DNA of 64,000 bases. Origin: Diphasiastrum complanatum (Eukaryota; Streptophyta; Lycopodiopsida; Lycopodiales; Lycopodiaceae). The stretch's first letter is position 1; each line of letters starts with the position of its first letter. The notes below the pieces were generated by a model. It did not search any database and was not told where the DNA came from. It worked only from the letters and a program-made list of their open reading frames with translations. The stretch is taken from NCBI GenBank assembly GCA_029204225.1, contig CM055114.1, positions 13,330,144 through 13,394,143 of the forward strand. Direction: 5' to 3'. Position numbers and translations under genes: made by a program. Shown piece after piece: positions 11,353 through 22,394 of the stretch.

Positions 11353-12013
11353 GAACCAAGCACAGTTGCCGAGGCAATGTGTACTCCTGATGCTGACCAG
11401 TGGAAAGCAGCGATGGACACCGAATTCGATTCTCTTCTGGAGAATCAAACATAGACACTCACTGAGCTGCCAAAAGATCGAAAACCGATTCCATGCAAAT
11501 GGATATTCGAGGCAAAGTACGACGCTGAAGGAAGGCTAAATTGTTACAAGGCCAGGCTAGCCGCCAAAGGCTTTTCTCAGATTTCAGACCTGGATTATTT
11601 AGAAACCTTCAGCCTAGTCGTCAAAAATGGGTCGATCCCCCTACTCTTCTCCTTTGCAGCCGCAACAGACCTTGAAGTCCACCAGATGGATGTCCAGACC
11701 GCTTTCCTCAATGGAACCATTGAAGAGGAGATCTACAGGACGTAGCCAGAGGGATACGAACTCAACAACAAGCAACAACACCTTGTATGCAAAAGACAAG
11801 GCGCTCTACGGGCTGAAACAGTCACCCAGAGCCTAGTTCCAAAAGATCAATGCATTTCTGATAGAGAATGGTTTCATTCCAAACTCAGCTGACTCGAATG
11901 TCTATTTCAAGTTTGTATTAGATTACTTCATCATCATCACTCTCTACATAGATGATACACTCTTATTCAGTAATAATCTGAATCTGATGAAAGATACAAA
12001 ATGCATGCTGGCC
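11353..12013 (+). pseudogene. copia reverse transcriptase N-terminal part (host H)
   Basis: Continuing from the integrase, the plus strand keeps AEAMCTPDADQWKAAMDTEF, PCKWIFEAKYDAEGRLNCYK, HQMDVQTAFLNGTIEEEIY and the catalytic YIDD at 11945-11956. Stops and two frame changes (near 11625 and 11800) break it. RT homology ends near 12013, where a TTCGCC-rich repeat begins, so the RNase H and 3' LTR of H are missing here. Confidence 0.85.
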
Positions 12014-12560
12014 CAGGGGATTTCTTGTGCCTTAGAAATTATTTTAAGGCACCCTCTCCTTCTTCGCCTTTTTCGCTCCTTAGCGAAAAATGGGACACAC
12101 TGGCCAAGTGGTTAGAATGCCTTAGAAACCATTCTTAAGGCACCTTTGCTTTTCCGCCTTCTTCGCCTTTTTTCGCACATGACAAATGCGACACACTGGC
12201 CAGAATGACTTAAACCATTTTTGGACTACTTTCACCTTTTTTTGCCTTTTTGCTCTTTGCGAAAAATGCGATAAAGTACCCTGAAAACTTTGAAACCATT
12301 TTAGGGCACCTTCGTCTTTTTTTATTTTTTTTGTCGCCTCTAAACTAAGGCACTTTTCGCCTTTCTCACTGCCTTTAGTTTAAGGCACCTTCGCCCTCTT
12401 CTCTGCCTTCAGTGTAAGACACTTTTTCGGCTTTTTCGCCTTCTTCGTTCCCTTGAATCTAAGGGCGCCTTAGGGATTCACATACCTTTAGTGTAAGGGC
12501 ACCTTCAGGAGTTGCAACCCTTCAGTCTAAGGGCACCTTCGGGTTTTTCGGCTTTTTCAC
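12014..12560. repeat. degenerate tandem repeat rich in AAGGCACCTT and TTCGCC
   Basis: Lines such as CTTAAGGCACC, CGCCTTCTTCGCC and TTTTTCGC recur every 40-90 bp in changing order, with ACACTGGCCA twice. Similar TTCGC-rich cores occur inside the LTRs at 37 kb and 63 kb, so this may be the inner part of an old LTR. No coding signal. Confidence 0.6.
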
Positions 12561-14440
12561 GTTTTTGCTACATTGGCTGACCGACGTCGCCAACTTATTA
12601 GCAACCCTAAAACAGCTGGACAACCAAATATCCCAAAGGTTGTTAGCGGTTACCAACTTTGTACATATGTAAAGACTGGCGTAAGTAGCATTAAAAGCTT
12701 GTAAGATATTTTCTCTCTCGACACTTGTTAATATATATACTAGCTGAATCAAGCTATAAAAGTGTTAATTGAGTTAATTGAATTTCTCTTTCAATCAGAG
12801 TTTTCTGTAGCCAGCGTTATCACGCTCGGCAAGCTGAAGTTATTACTTCAAGCTATTGTACTCACTGTTGATATTAATCATAGTGCAATTTTTGTCTCAC
12901 TACTGCGTCGTTCATTTGCGCATTCTGTATGAATTCTTCCACTTGAATAATTCTACTGCTAACTGTTGCGTTTCCGTTCCTACACGCCACGCTCAATCCT
13001 CGAGCTTCCGCTGCCGCTCACGCGCCCCTGCCGTTTTACAACATGATCCCCATCACTGAATGGTATAACTCGTGTGAAATTGAAAGAATGATGGACATGT
13101 GAAGTGCCTTGCTTGCGAAGGTTTTTGACAAATATTGGGTCTGTGAAGGTTATGAACTTCAACAAGCCTTGGGATATGGAACCTATAATAAATGTATTTT
13201 ATGGATGTCAATAACCTTCGCCAAGTTTTCAGAAGATTTAGAATGATCAGAAAATGTCTGGCAGTCTTGCGAAAGTTACTGGTGAGAATAAATATTGTGT
13301 GAAGGTTTACTAGTCTGACGAAGGTTCTTTTTGACTAATTTTTTTCAAAGAATCAAAAGGAATCTTTGTTGGTCTTTTCTCTATGGAAATTAACCTTCGT
13401 AGGAGTTATTGGAAGTAAGTATTTTTCAGGTAGCTAAGCTTCGCAGCAACTACATTCAAAGATTTAAAAAATGTATAAGAAATATTGAGGAGGGTTGGCA
13501 AAGGTTGTCCAAAGTTTAATAGAAAAATATTGATGTTTTTGTTGAAAGATGTGTGTTTCCTTCACAAAAAATGATCAGAATCAATCAGTCTTCATAGGAC
13601 TTGTATTTTGGGAACTAACCTTTGTAGATACTTTTGAGAGCTAATTCGAGTTAGAAAAAGCTTCAGTATGGCCGATGATGGTTACTTTGAGAAATTTACT
13701 GAAAATTGAAGGTTCTTGATGATTTTTGTAGATTTTATCACTTTAACCTTCGCATGGTTTCCAAAACCGGGCAAGAATCCTCGCAGGCTTCTGATAATAC
13801 CAAATTTGGAATACTGGAGGTAGGTGAAGGTTGGTTGACCAATTAAGAGCGCTTTGTTTTTTTCAGCTTTCGTACCAAACTATATAGACCTATCCAACTG
13901 AATCAATCTAGATTTACAAAGACACACCCGTACTTGTGTACCAAACTCCTATGTACGATAATTAAGGTTGGTAATGATGGCTACTTGAAAATGTTTTTAA
14001 AAGCTTCAGCATGTTGTACACTCATGAGAATCTAATAATACATCATTTAAAAAAAAAAATTGTGAACTATCCCCACCACTTCGTGAGTTTAGAGGCAACT
14101 AAGGTGTGCTATAGTTTTTACATCTTGTATTTCTTGTAAGGTAGAATATATATCAATGGATCGTGATCGGCATTGGCGACATTAGTATTGATGTGACATA
14201 CTCTCATTTGTTGAGAGCGGAGGTGTTATATATAGATTCTCTTAAAACTAGATAATGTGCCATTTAATCATTTGCCAATTACGTCTTGTATCAATTGGGA
14301 GCAAGCCTACTACTCCTGCAACAGGTCGTGCTACTCTTGTGACTCACTCATCAGTGCTGATGTGGCATACTCTCATTCATTGAAAGCATAGCCTACTACT
14401 CCATGTGTACTTTTGAGACTCAAGCACGATATATATCCAA
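12561..14440. other. gene-free region, possible LTR remnant and AACCTTCG-rich DNA
   Basis: A TATA-like CTATAAAAGTG near 12755 and pyrimidine-rich DNA up to about 13050 could belong to an LTR, but no ends were found. From about 13080 to 13850 the motif AACCTTCG or its complement CGAAGGTT (with variants) recurs many times on both strands. No reading frame shows a family motif. Confidence 0.45.
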
Positions 14441-14441
14441 A

Positions 14442-14455
14442 AACACACACACACA

Positions 14456-14500
<45 letters not shown>
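14442..14500. repeat. (AC)n microsatellite
   Basis: A nearly pure AC dinucleotide run of about 59 bp with one AT interruption. Confidence 0.95.
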
Positions 14501-14506
<6 letters not shown>

Positions 14507-14729
14507 CGCGCCCACCCACGCCCCTTTGAGGGAGGGAGTAATAGGGCTAGTCATAATAAAAAATTAATACACAATACATATATAATATGAATTCAAATTA
14601 TCTCACCACAAAATTACAATACTTTGGGAATATGAGATAAAGGGCCCAAAAGAGTTGTACTGATCTCCAAAAAAAGAGAATATTAACTTTTGTACCTGAT
14701 ACGGGTTGAGGGGCTAGGCACCATGGGTC

Positions 14730-15480
14730 CGTGGGTCCAGGCTCTCTCAGACTGTCCTTAACTACGGTCCCTCCCTATGGAGCCCTAAAAGCAGCTTTCA
14801 TACGTATCAAGAACGACCACTTGGATGCTTGCCACGCGCCAGTCCTGCCACGTGGAGGCTATCTGACCGTCGACATCGTACACGTGGAGCAATGGAACTG
14901 CTTTTGGAAATATCCAACGGTGGACGGTCTAATCTCGTCGTGTGCCATAGGAATACGGTCCTCCCGGTCCTGTAGTGGAGCTTAAGGGCACGGTGTGTTT
15001 TCGGCCCGACCACTTGGATGCTAGCCACGTGTCACTGGCAGCTGCTGAAAGATCGATTTGTTACGTGGCTCAATCCTAGCGGTTCAGAGGGTATCCAATG
15101 ACAGCGGCCCTAAAATCAAATCTTGGCCTCAAGATACGGGCCCATCCACGGCCTCTACTTTTTTCCACTCCATTCTTTTGGGGTTCTGGGAGCTGCCCTA
15201 TCGAGCACGGGTGTAGTTTCTTGCCACACCATAGAAATGCTGCCACGTGGCAGAATTCTGCCACTTGAATACTTTGCAACGGGCGATCGGAAGGCACGTG
15301 TAAAAATCGAAAGGTCAATCACGAATCCAACGGTGGGAGGCCATATGTCCTTGCGTGCAATTACCATAAAGGCACTGCTATATTTGGACTAATAAAAGGA
15401 TATATTTGTTTCCTTAAGGGCACTTTAACCTCACTTGGATGTTAGCCATGAGACGCACATGCCACGTGGAGTGATCCTAG
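14730..15480. repeat. G-box-rich degenerate repeat block
   Basis: The line CACTTGGATG followed by TTGCCACG or TAGCCA occurs at about 14818, 15011 and 15432, and TTAAGGGCAC twice, suggesting a unit near 200 bp. Six CACGTG hexamers lie at 14849, 14881, 15026, 15244, 15295 and 15463, several extended to GCCACGTGG. ATCCAACGG occurs twice. Such motifs are common in light- and ABA-responsive plant promoters, but no gene follows. The frames at 14731-15392 look accidental. Confidence 0.6.
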
Positions 15481-15631
15481 TCATTTACTTTCAATAATGT
15501 GTTATAATACTTAAACTTGTGTAAAAAAATCTTAACATTAACGTCCTTGGGTGAAACCAATCCAAGTGTGAACCAAAAACAGAGCGTAAATCGATGATTT
15601 TACAGATGAATTCATGAACCACGATGAACCA
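15481..15631. other. unassigned spacer
   Basis: AT-rich DNA between two repeat blocks; nothing recognised. Confidence 0.4.
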
Positions 15632-16090
15632 TGGCTCCATTCTCATCCAATGTGATTGGCTCAGCTGGTTACCTTGGCATCAATAGTTTTTTTAGTCCAA
15701 GTATGCATTTATCGACAATGAGGGGTGGTTTCATCTCTCCATTCTCATTTAATGTGATTGGCTCAAATGCTTAGCTTGGCATCCAAAGTTTTTTCGGTCC
15801 CAAGTTCAAGCTCCCCCTTGAGAACTAAGAAGCATCTATCGACAATCGAGGGTTGTTTCATGTGATTGGCTCAATTGATTAGTTTGGCATTCAAATTTAT
15901 TTCAGTCCAAACACCCCCCCCCCCCCCCCCCCCTTGCATCTATCGGCACTCGAGGGTTGTTTACTCTCTCCATTCTCATCCAATGTGATTGGCTCAGTTG
16001 GTTAGCTTGGATCAAAGTTTTTTCAATCCCAAGTTCAAGCCCCTCTTGAAAACCAAGATGCACTATAGACAATCGGGGGGCGCCTGTGTG
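15632..16090. repeat. tandem repeat of about 110-130 bp, four copies
   Basis: Each unit carries AATGTGATTGGCTCA, then TTAGCTTGGCAT, TTTTCAGTCC and an ATCTATCGACAATC line. Units start near 15632, 15738, 15850 and 15966. A 20-base poly(C) run (15914-15933) interrupts the third unit. No coding content. Confidence 0.75.
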
Positions 16091-16472
16091 TTGAAGCCTT
16101 TGCTAGACCTTCTTAAAAATGCATTTTCATTTTAGCCTTTGCAAAGAAAATGAATTTACGCTATTAAAAAAACATTCAATGTACCGCGTTTCAAGTGAAA
16201 TAAAATCTTTAATAACAAAATGTCAATGCTATTTTATACACTTTCACCGTGAAAGTGTATACCTTGACTCTCATACTTTTTGTAGATTGCCAAAGTTTTA
16301 GGATTTTTTTTTTTGGAATAATAGCCCTTGCCTTATGAATTGAGACATCTGCTCCACTCCTTTAGAGTCTACTAGTTTTGGCTTCCATGACCTTTCCATT
16401 TCATCTCTGCTCTTTAGATGTATGCATTTTAATTTTACTGCTCCTCAACCTTGGGCACTTATTACCGCTTCG

Positions 16473-16474
<2 letters not shown>
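16091..16474. other. unassigned stretch
   Basis: Nothing recognised. It contains a poly(T) run near 16302-16313 and a short 60-codon frame without motifs. Confidence 0.4.

Positions 16475-16548
<74 letters not shown>
16475..16548. repeat. (TC)n microsatellite
   Basis: A pure TC run of about 74 bp. It creates long Ser-Leu and Arg-Glu frames on the two strands that are not genes. Confidence 0.95.
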
Positions 16549-16549
<1 letters not shown>

Positions 16550-17536
16550 CCTCCTGTGTTTCTTCCAAAACTCTTCCCCCACTTTTTGACGCTATTTATA
16601 GAGTTCTTATTTACATGCAAGGGCTCGCTTATTGGATTGGAGATAGTTCCATTTCTCCATGTGAATCGCTTTGGTTTTCCAAGATTAATTTCAAACCTCT
16701 TGAACATATCGAGAAAAGACTTTGCAAAAGCCTATCCCCGTGAAAGATACACTTAGTGGGAACATGTCATAGATGTTATCTATTCACTTAGTCTCAACCA
16801 TCTCATAAAAGAAATTTGTCTTATGGCCTTAGAGGCTACCTTCTTATCATATACCCTTTCTTGATGTAATCATGGTAAGCTCCCAACTTTCTCTTTTAAT
16901 GCTTGCAATGCAAAATGGCTCTTCAAAACGTGTCATAATTGTGGAAAAATTTCCTACTCATCTATGCTTGCTACCACCAAGGAACCTAACTTCAACTTTT
17001 TTAGTTTAACTCTAAGTGGAATACCCATGACCCTTCATCCAACTGGAAAGCCAGATTCTTTTGTACGCAAGATTAAGTTTGCCAAGTTCAAAATTTTCTC
17101 CCTAAGGATCTTACAACAATCTCTACCTTATCACTCCAAATACAAAGGTAATGTCACCCACATCTACTTTGAATGCAAAGTTTTAGATGAGGATGTAATT
17201 CACATTTTCTATTCTTGTCATCTGCCTCTTTTTGAGTGATCCCCATGTTAACAACTTTTGGCAATGTCTTAGAGTGATGTCTTTAAGGAACATTTGGCTT
17301 GACTAAAATAGCAAAGAATTTGGGAATGGTTATTTTTGCATCTCTCCCTCTAGTTATTTCCAAAAAAGGTTGTCTAATTAGTTCCTTTTTGAGATAGTTG
17401 TCTCTTTCTTCTATACTATTGTATAAAGTTTGTAATTTATGGTTAAGCCTTTTCAAGAACAAAAGAACACCGAACAATCTATTTCTTTTATTTTTGTGGA
17501 CTAGATAATGAGTGTAGGAGGTCCATTGTAAGGATG
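16549..17536 (+). pseudogene. possible LINE C-terminal remnant
   Basis: A 91-codon frame at 16964-17239 ends ECKVLDEDVIHIFYSCHLPLF. This resembles the Cys-His region (zf-RVT) behind plant LINE reverse transcriptases, where a Glu-x-x-x-His-x-Phe-x-x-Cys spacing is usual. Downstream, NIWLD and KEFGNG (near 17290) fit the tail of that domain. Nothing upstream confirms a polymerase, so this is a weak call. The rest of the stretch is unrecognised. Confidence 0.35.
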
Positions 17537-17692
17537 TGTGTCACAAAAATTTCAATAAATTTCACGGACATATTTTTCAAGCCTTTAAGCCAATGATATC
17601 ATACAAGTACCATGGGCCAGCAAACACCTATTATCGTATATAATGTGTCACGAAAATTTAAAGAAAGTTTACGGACATAATTTTCAAGATTT
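17537..17692. repeat. short direct repeat, period about 107 bp
   Basis: TGTGTCACAAAAATTTCAA at 17537 and TGTGTCACGAAAATTTAAA at 17644 begin two related copies that share CGGACATA and TTTTCAAG. Confidence 0.6.
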
Positions 17693-17941
17693 AGTCAATG
17701 ATTCCATTCGTGAGAGCTACATACTTTTGAAATTACATCCATGAGGCCCATGTATTCTCAAGACAACACCCATGAGGGTTAAGTATTTCCAAGAATTGAT
17801 TAATCCGAACTTTGTATTTTGAGGGCTTAAAACTACACCTAAACTAGATTTGTAGGAAAAAAAGAGGTCCCATAATCATGCCATAGGTCATGGTGGTCCC
17901 CCAAATGTAAAAACATTTAGTCATAAAAAAGGGACTTCCAG

Positions 17942-18403
17942 TTAGAAATCAGTTCTAGTCTGATTCATTAGTATAAGCTCTAAATGTGATGATGTAATTA
18001 TTGTACAGTTTATTTGGTTTATTGTATGGGTTGTGATCGGGACGTGACTCGTTAGGATATATTGATCGAACACTGATCCCGTAGCCGGCTACTTGGGTTA
18101 GCCGAGTAGCCACACGAAGGAAAAATTAGCCTGTACAGAGTTATTTATAGTACTTGCTATACTTGGGGTCATGTCCCAAGTTTGTCGGTCGAATTTGGCC
18201 ATGTTGGGCCCCGACCTTAGTTTGTGGTAGGCCAATTTTAGGACACCTGCATTTTCATGCAGTTTGAGAATACTCTATATGTACAATGTTTCTTTGTAAT
18301 CTAATAACTTTTGTTGTGCCATCTTTGAGAGCTTGTAAGGAGTGGCTATGGTGATTGTTTGATGTGATCTGCATACTGCACTAGATCCTATCGGAATTTC
18401 AAC
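17942..18403 (+). repeat. probable 5' LTR
   Basis: The segment runs from about TTAGAAATCAGTTC to GGAATTTCAAC and is followed directly by an initiator-Met primer-binding site. The ends TTAGAAATC and GAATTTCAA are nearly inverted copies. Inside are a 7-bp stem GGCTACT/AGTAGCC near 18085 and a region TTATTTATAGTACTTGC that could serve as promoter. No matching 3' LTR was found in the window. Confidence 0.55.
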
Positions 18404-18404
18404 T

Positions 18405-18416
18405 TGGTATCAGAGC
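18405..18416 (+). other. primer-binding site (initiator tRNA-Met)
   Basis: TGGTATCAGAGC, an exact match to the plant initiator-Met primer site, lies just after the LTR end TTTCAACT. Confidence 0.8.
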
Positions 18417-21400
18417 GTCAGGGTGTTGCAAGTATGCATGATCCGGAGGAGCTATGAGATAGCGTCTTTCACCAAGAAAAATAGCACTCAAAGCGTCTCA
18501 GGAGAGAGGACTCCATACAGGAGGGTATCGACAGTCTGGATGGCAGGAGACAACAAAGTTCCTTCGATCGGAGCTTCGGGGAAGATCAAAATGATCGTCG
18601 TAGGTGAATTCCGGGGAGAATTCACGGAAAAACTTGCAGTTCTGGTGATTTGCAAGGGAGCTGTAAAGAACAGTGTTACACAGCCAGGGCACCTTACAGG
18701 GTGTAATTGGGTAGAAATCGATGAAAATTTTAGAAATTTCCGGTTTCGTGGGGTGTTGACGGTTTGGTGAGAAAATCAGCCTATTTGGAGTCAATACTGC
18801 ACCAATTTGAGAGCCATAAATTGCTTCGAAAGGGCAGAGGTAGGGCGACCTCTGTGAGGTAGGTAGCTGCAAGAAAAATCTCAGAGTGAGATTGGAAAAT
18901 GCCCAAGTTATTTTTCTTCTTCTCATGGCTAGGGTTTTTGATGGGAAAACTCTGATTCTTGGTCTGTAGGCAGACTTTTTGGGAGCTGTAAACGGCTACA
19001 GCTGGGCAAGGATGTCTGCAAACGGCCGTGGGTGGCTGTGGTGTCATCAATTTGCCAGATCGAGCCATAGCTTTGTTGTGTAAAGAAGCTTTGAAGGAGG
19101 AGAAAGAAGAATCTGGACGTGTAGGAGGGTCGCGCGCGGCAACGGAGAGGGGCACCATAGTGTTTAAAGAGCTCCAGTGGCTGCAAGCAAGCACTTCAAT
19201 GCACAAAATTGATTTGGTTCATTGGATCAAGCTCCATTGCAATGGACAACCATGATAGATAGCTCGGGGAGCAATCTTGACCGTCAGATGGTGAGACACC
19301 ATTAGATTGGCTTGAAGAGGGGCCATGAAGAATTGAAGGCCAATTTTGAAGAATTTTTATCAAAAATCTTCAAAAGAAAAGGGCCTGTAAGGACCCGACT
19401 TTAAAAGTCACTTATTCTTCTTCAAGAAACTTCAATATGAAGTTGTAGATCAAATTTGCAAGTCACCATTTGGAAATAGATAACTTTGGCTAGAGGGCAC
19501 CTATTTTGACCATCCTTGGGCCAAAATGACCCTTGAAACTGGCTGCTCAAAGCCAACGGACAGATCGACGTCACAGAGCAGGGAGAAAGGTGTTTCGAGG
19601 AGTTTTCATCACCATTCTATCGAGCGGAGTGCGGGTGACCTAGTGATGGGCCACATTCACTATTTGGGTACCGTAGGGCCAAATTTGGAGAAATTTTTGG
19701 CTGGTGAAATCTGTTACAGGGCGGTATAATGAGGCATAATCACTTCTAAATCATTATTACTTACTCCTGACAGGGTAATAGGATATTTGAAAGTGGTAAA
19801 TGCGATATGAGGGCGAATGGTACTGGAATTGTGTGGAGAAAGCTAGTATTGGCGACAGAAGTGCAGTTTGGCGGCGTGACTACTCATCATTGGCGACAAT
19901 TTTGAGAGGACAAGCAATCACAGGTGAGAGGTAGGCATGGTATTCCAGTTATAGGTGAAAAATTCTCGTGATCAGGTTCAACTCTTGGGGTTCGAACCGA
20001 CCAACGTCAGGTGGTGTTTTGGAGGAATGCTCTCACATGCATGATCGACAGTGACAGTGTCGAGTTAGGTGATAGCTGCATTTGAAACACACATCTGTAG
20101 CTTGGAAATTTTTCATTTGGAGAGAAATATGGGCTATCTTGGAGGTACACACATGTTGACCATCACGGGTGATGAAAGTGCGAGGTGCTGCCAGTTGGAA
20201 GCCATTGGGCTGGATAGCAGACTTGCATTGGACAGTTGTGTGTGGGACACATAGAGGATGAAGAACGGGTAAGTAATCACACTTTGGATGCTCTTGGTGA
20301 GGGGTAAGTGTGATGATTTTGCGATTTTGCAGTCAGTTAGTCAATTTTGATCAAGTCATTGTAGTTGTGGAGCAGTGTATCAGGTTTGTTATCAAAGAGA
20401 TACACTTCAATTGCCTATTCTGGGTAAGTCAAGTCAATTTGTCATATCATGATTACATCGAGATGCAGATTCCAGTGATAACATGGTGCAAATCATTTGG
20501 TTTGGGCCATGGAAAATCTCACGGGTTCACTTGGAGGGATATTGGCATGCACAGTCATGTGAGAGACTTGATGGCGGCTTTGGAGTTCACATCTCAGTGT
20601 ATTCTCAGGGAGTGGTTTGGAATTATTCACAGGAGCAGCTTTGGAGCTAGCTTGGGAGAATATAGGTGGGGCACTACAGGGTAGATGCTCAGTGATCAGG
20701 GATGACATGAGATATCTGATAGGAATAGCACTGCATGATGGCATGGGATGATCATCAGGGGACAACTATTTCATATTGGACTTGAGTCATTGGATGGACA
20801 TGACTTACATGGGTGATTCATGATGGAATCAAGAAGCTGCAAACGCAAATGGGCAAAGCGTGAAGATTTGGGAGCCAGCTCCAGGTTGGAAGCTGATGGA
20901 GTGGGCAAGCACCATGATGTGTGTTTTGCTGGAGATCTACTGGAGCGGACACTGATGGCGAGGACTTCATGGTGTGCTCATTTGGGAGTACAAGTTGGCA
21001 TTACAACAGGGGGCCAGTCATTGGCATTGGCATCGATAGGGAGGCATCTACCATCACGGGCGTGGATAAGCTACCTATAGTTTTCATGCATTTGGCTGTA
21101 TTTGTAGGAGTCTAGGCTTGGTGCAGGTGTTGGAACCTGTATGGTTTAGATTCACAGGTGGTGAGATCAGAAAGCCTAGAGGAAGTCACTCAGAGTCATA
21201 TACCTCAGTACGATCAGGGAGACAATAGTCTCGGGATCCCGTGAGCGGCGACTCATGGATGAGCTTGCATTGGCATGGTGTTAGGTGGCACATAGCTAGG
21301 GAGAGTGAGCGACACTGCTAGGAGTTAGGAGAGACATAGGTGATGCTTCGACGATCGGCTTGGATAGCAGGATGGTGACCCAGGGACGGTTCAAGCCTAC

Positions 21401-21477
21401 TTGGAGTAGGTGGCATGGAGTGTACCTGGGGTGCTACATATCCTGAGGGCATGGAGTGCATTACGGGGTGATGTGGA
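18417..21477. other. internal region without recognisable gag-pol
   Basis: About 3 kb follows the primer-binding site. It has higher GC than its surroundings and only short frames (18423-18770, 20310-20684 plus; 18498-18926 minus), none with capsid, protease or polymerase motifs. It may be the inside of a large non-autonomous LTR element, or an element too decayed to read. A LINE begins at its right end. Confidence 0.4.
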
Positions 21478-21924
21478 TCTAGCCTTCGTTTAGACTTGGA
21501 TAAAGCCTTTGACCATATTGGTTGGGATTTCATCTTTGCCTGTTGTCGCTCTCTGGGTTTTTCCCCTTCCTGCATTGCTTTTGTTAAGGCTCTTTACTCC
21601 TCTTCGTCCTCTTGAGTTCTCGTTAACGGATGTCTTTCCTCTTCTTTTGTCCCCACTTGCGGTATCCGTCAAGGCTGTCCGCTTTCGCCTATGCTCTTTG
21701 CCATCGCTACATAACCTCTTTCTTGTGCTTTTCATCAGGCCACTTCTACGAGCTCCATTGCTCCAGCTTTTTCCCCAATGGGCCCTCTCTCTCACCAGCT
21801 TTTCGCTGATGATGCCACCCTCTTCTCTTTGCTCTTTGAGAGTCATGTTTGTCATCTCCTTTCTCTTTTTGGGGAATTCTGTAAAGTCCTCACAACAGGA
21901 TTCTAGTCTAAGCATACCATACAA
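21478..21924 (+). pseudogene. LINE reverse transcriptase, catalytic part
   Basis: Frames in this stretch encode LDLDKAFDHIGWDF, CGIRQGCPLSPMLFAIA and HQLFADDATLFSL, the conserved A, B and C blocks of a non-LTR reverse transcriptase. FADD supplies two of the catalytic aspartates. The enzyme primes on nicked target DNA. A stop follows ...VLTTGF near 21903 and frame changes occur, so the copy is dead. Confidence 0.82.
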
Positions 21925-22293
21925 AGCAACAACACATGGGAACCGGTGGAGGTTAAACCATACGAACCAAATCTAGATCGTACGGATCTAGCCCCCAAGC
22001 TATGGATCAATCAGAGTCATGGAAAGAGGAGTCACACCAGCAGCATGTAGCTACTCATCACAAATCAAGCATACACTAGTGAGATCCTAGCAGGTATACT
22101 TATACCCTCCAAAGCCCATGCACCACTAGTAGTGCACTGTGACACCTCACTGGACACCTCTGCAGCCTATCTGGGCCACGTCATCCAGTTCCCTAATGAC
22201 TCACTGATAGACCCATACCTCCACCACCATATGTTTAGGCCTACAACCATTAATTCCGACCATGTACACATAAGGGCCCCAATTCCCGTATAG
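21907..22293 (+). other. unidentified reading frame inserted in the LINE
   Basis: Between the two LINE halves one plus-strand frame stays open from 21907 to a stop at 22291-22293, broken once by TAG at 22048-22050. The translation looks protein-like, with WEPVEVKPYEPNLDRTDLAP before the TAG and GILIPSKAHAPLVVHCDTS after it. I do not recognise the family. It does not fit the LINE, so the segment is probably another mobile sequence. An 80-codon open run can also arise by chance. Confidence 0.35.
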
Positions 22294-22394
22294 TCACAAT
22301 TAACTTACGGGTTGTTGGTCTACCAGTCCCTAGGACACGCTACCCGAGACCAGTCATGGGCATGACAAATTCTGTTTTTGCTCTTCTTCCCTCC

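Noticed and set aside
14731-15392. Frames over the CACGTG-rich block as a gene
   Set aside because: There is no family motif, frames overlap on both strands, and the repeat structure explains the conservation.
16378-16756. Open frames of 80-121 codons over the TC run, on both strands
   Set aside because: They are Ser-Leu or Arg-Glu translations of a dinucleotide repeat, with no conserved flanks.
18423-20684. Short frames after the 18.4-kb primer site as captured genes
   Set aside because: No recognisable domain and both strands have similar-length frames; a search would be needed.
21490-21924. Minus-strand Arg/Lys-rich 144-codon frame
   Set aside because: It is antisense to recognisable LINE reverse transcriptase on the plus strand.
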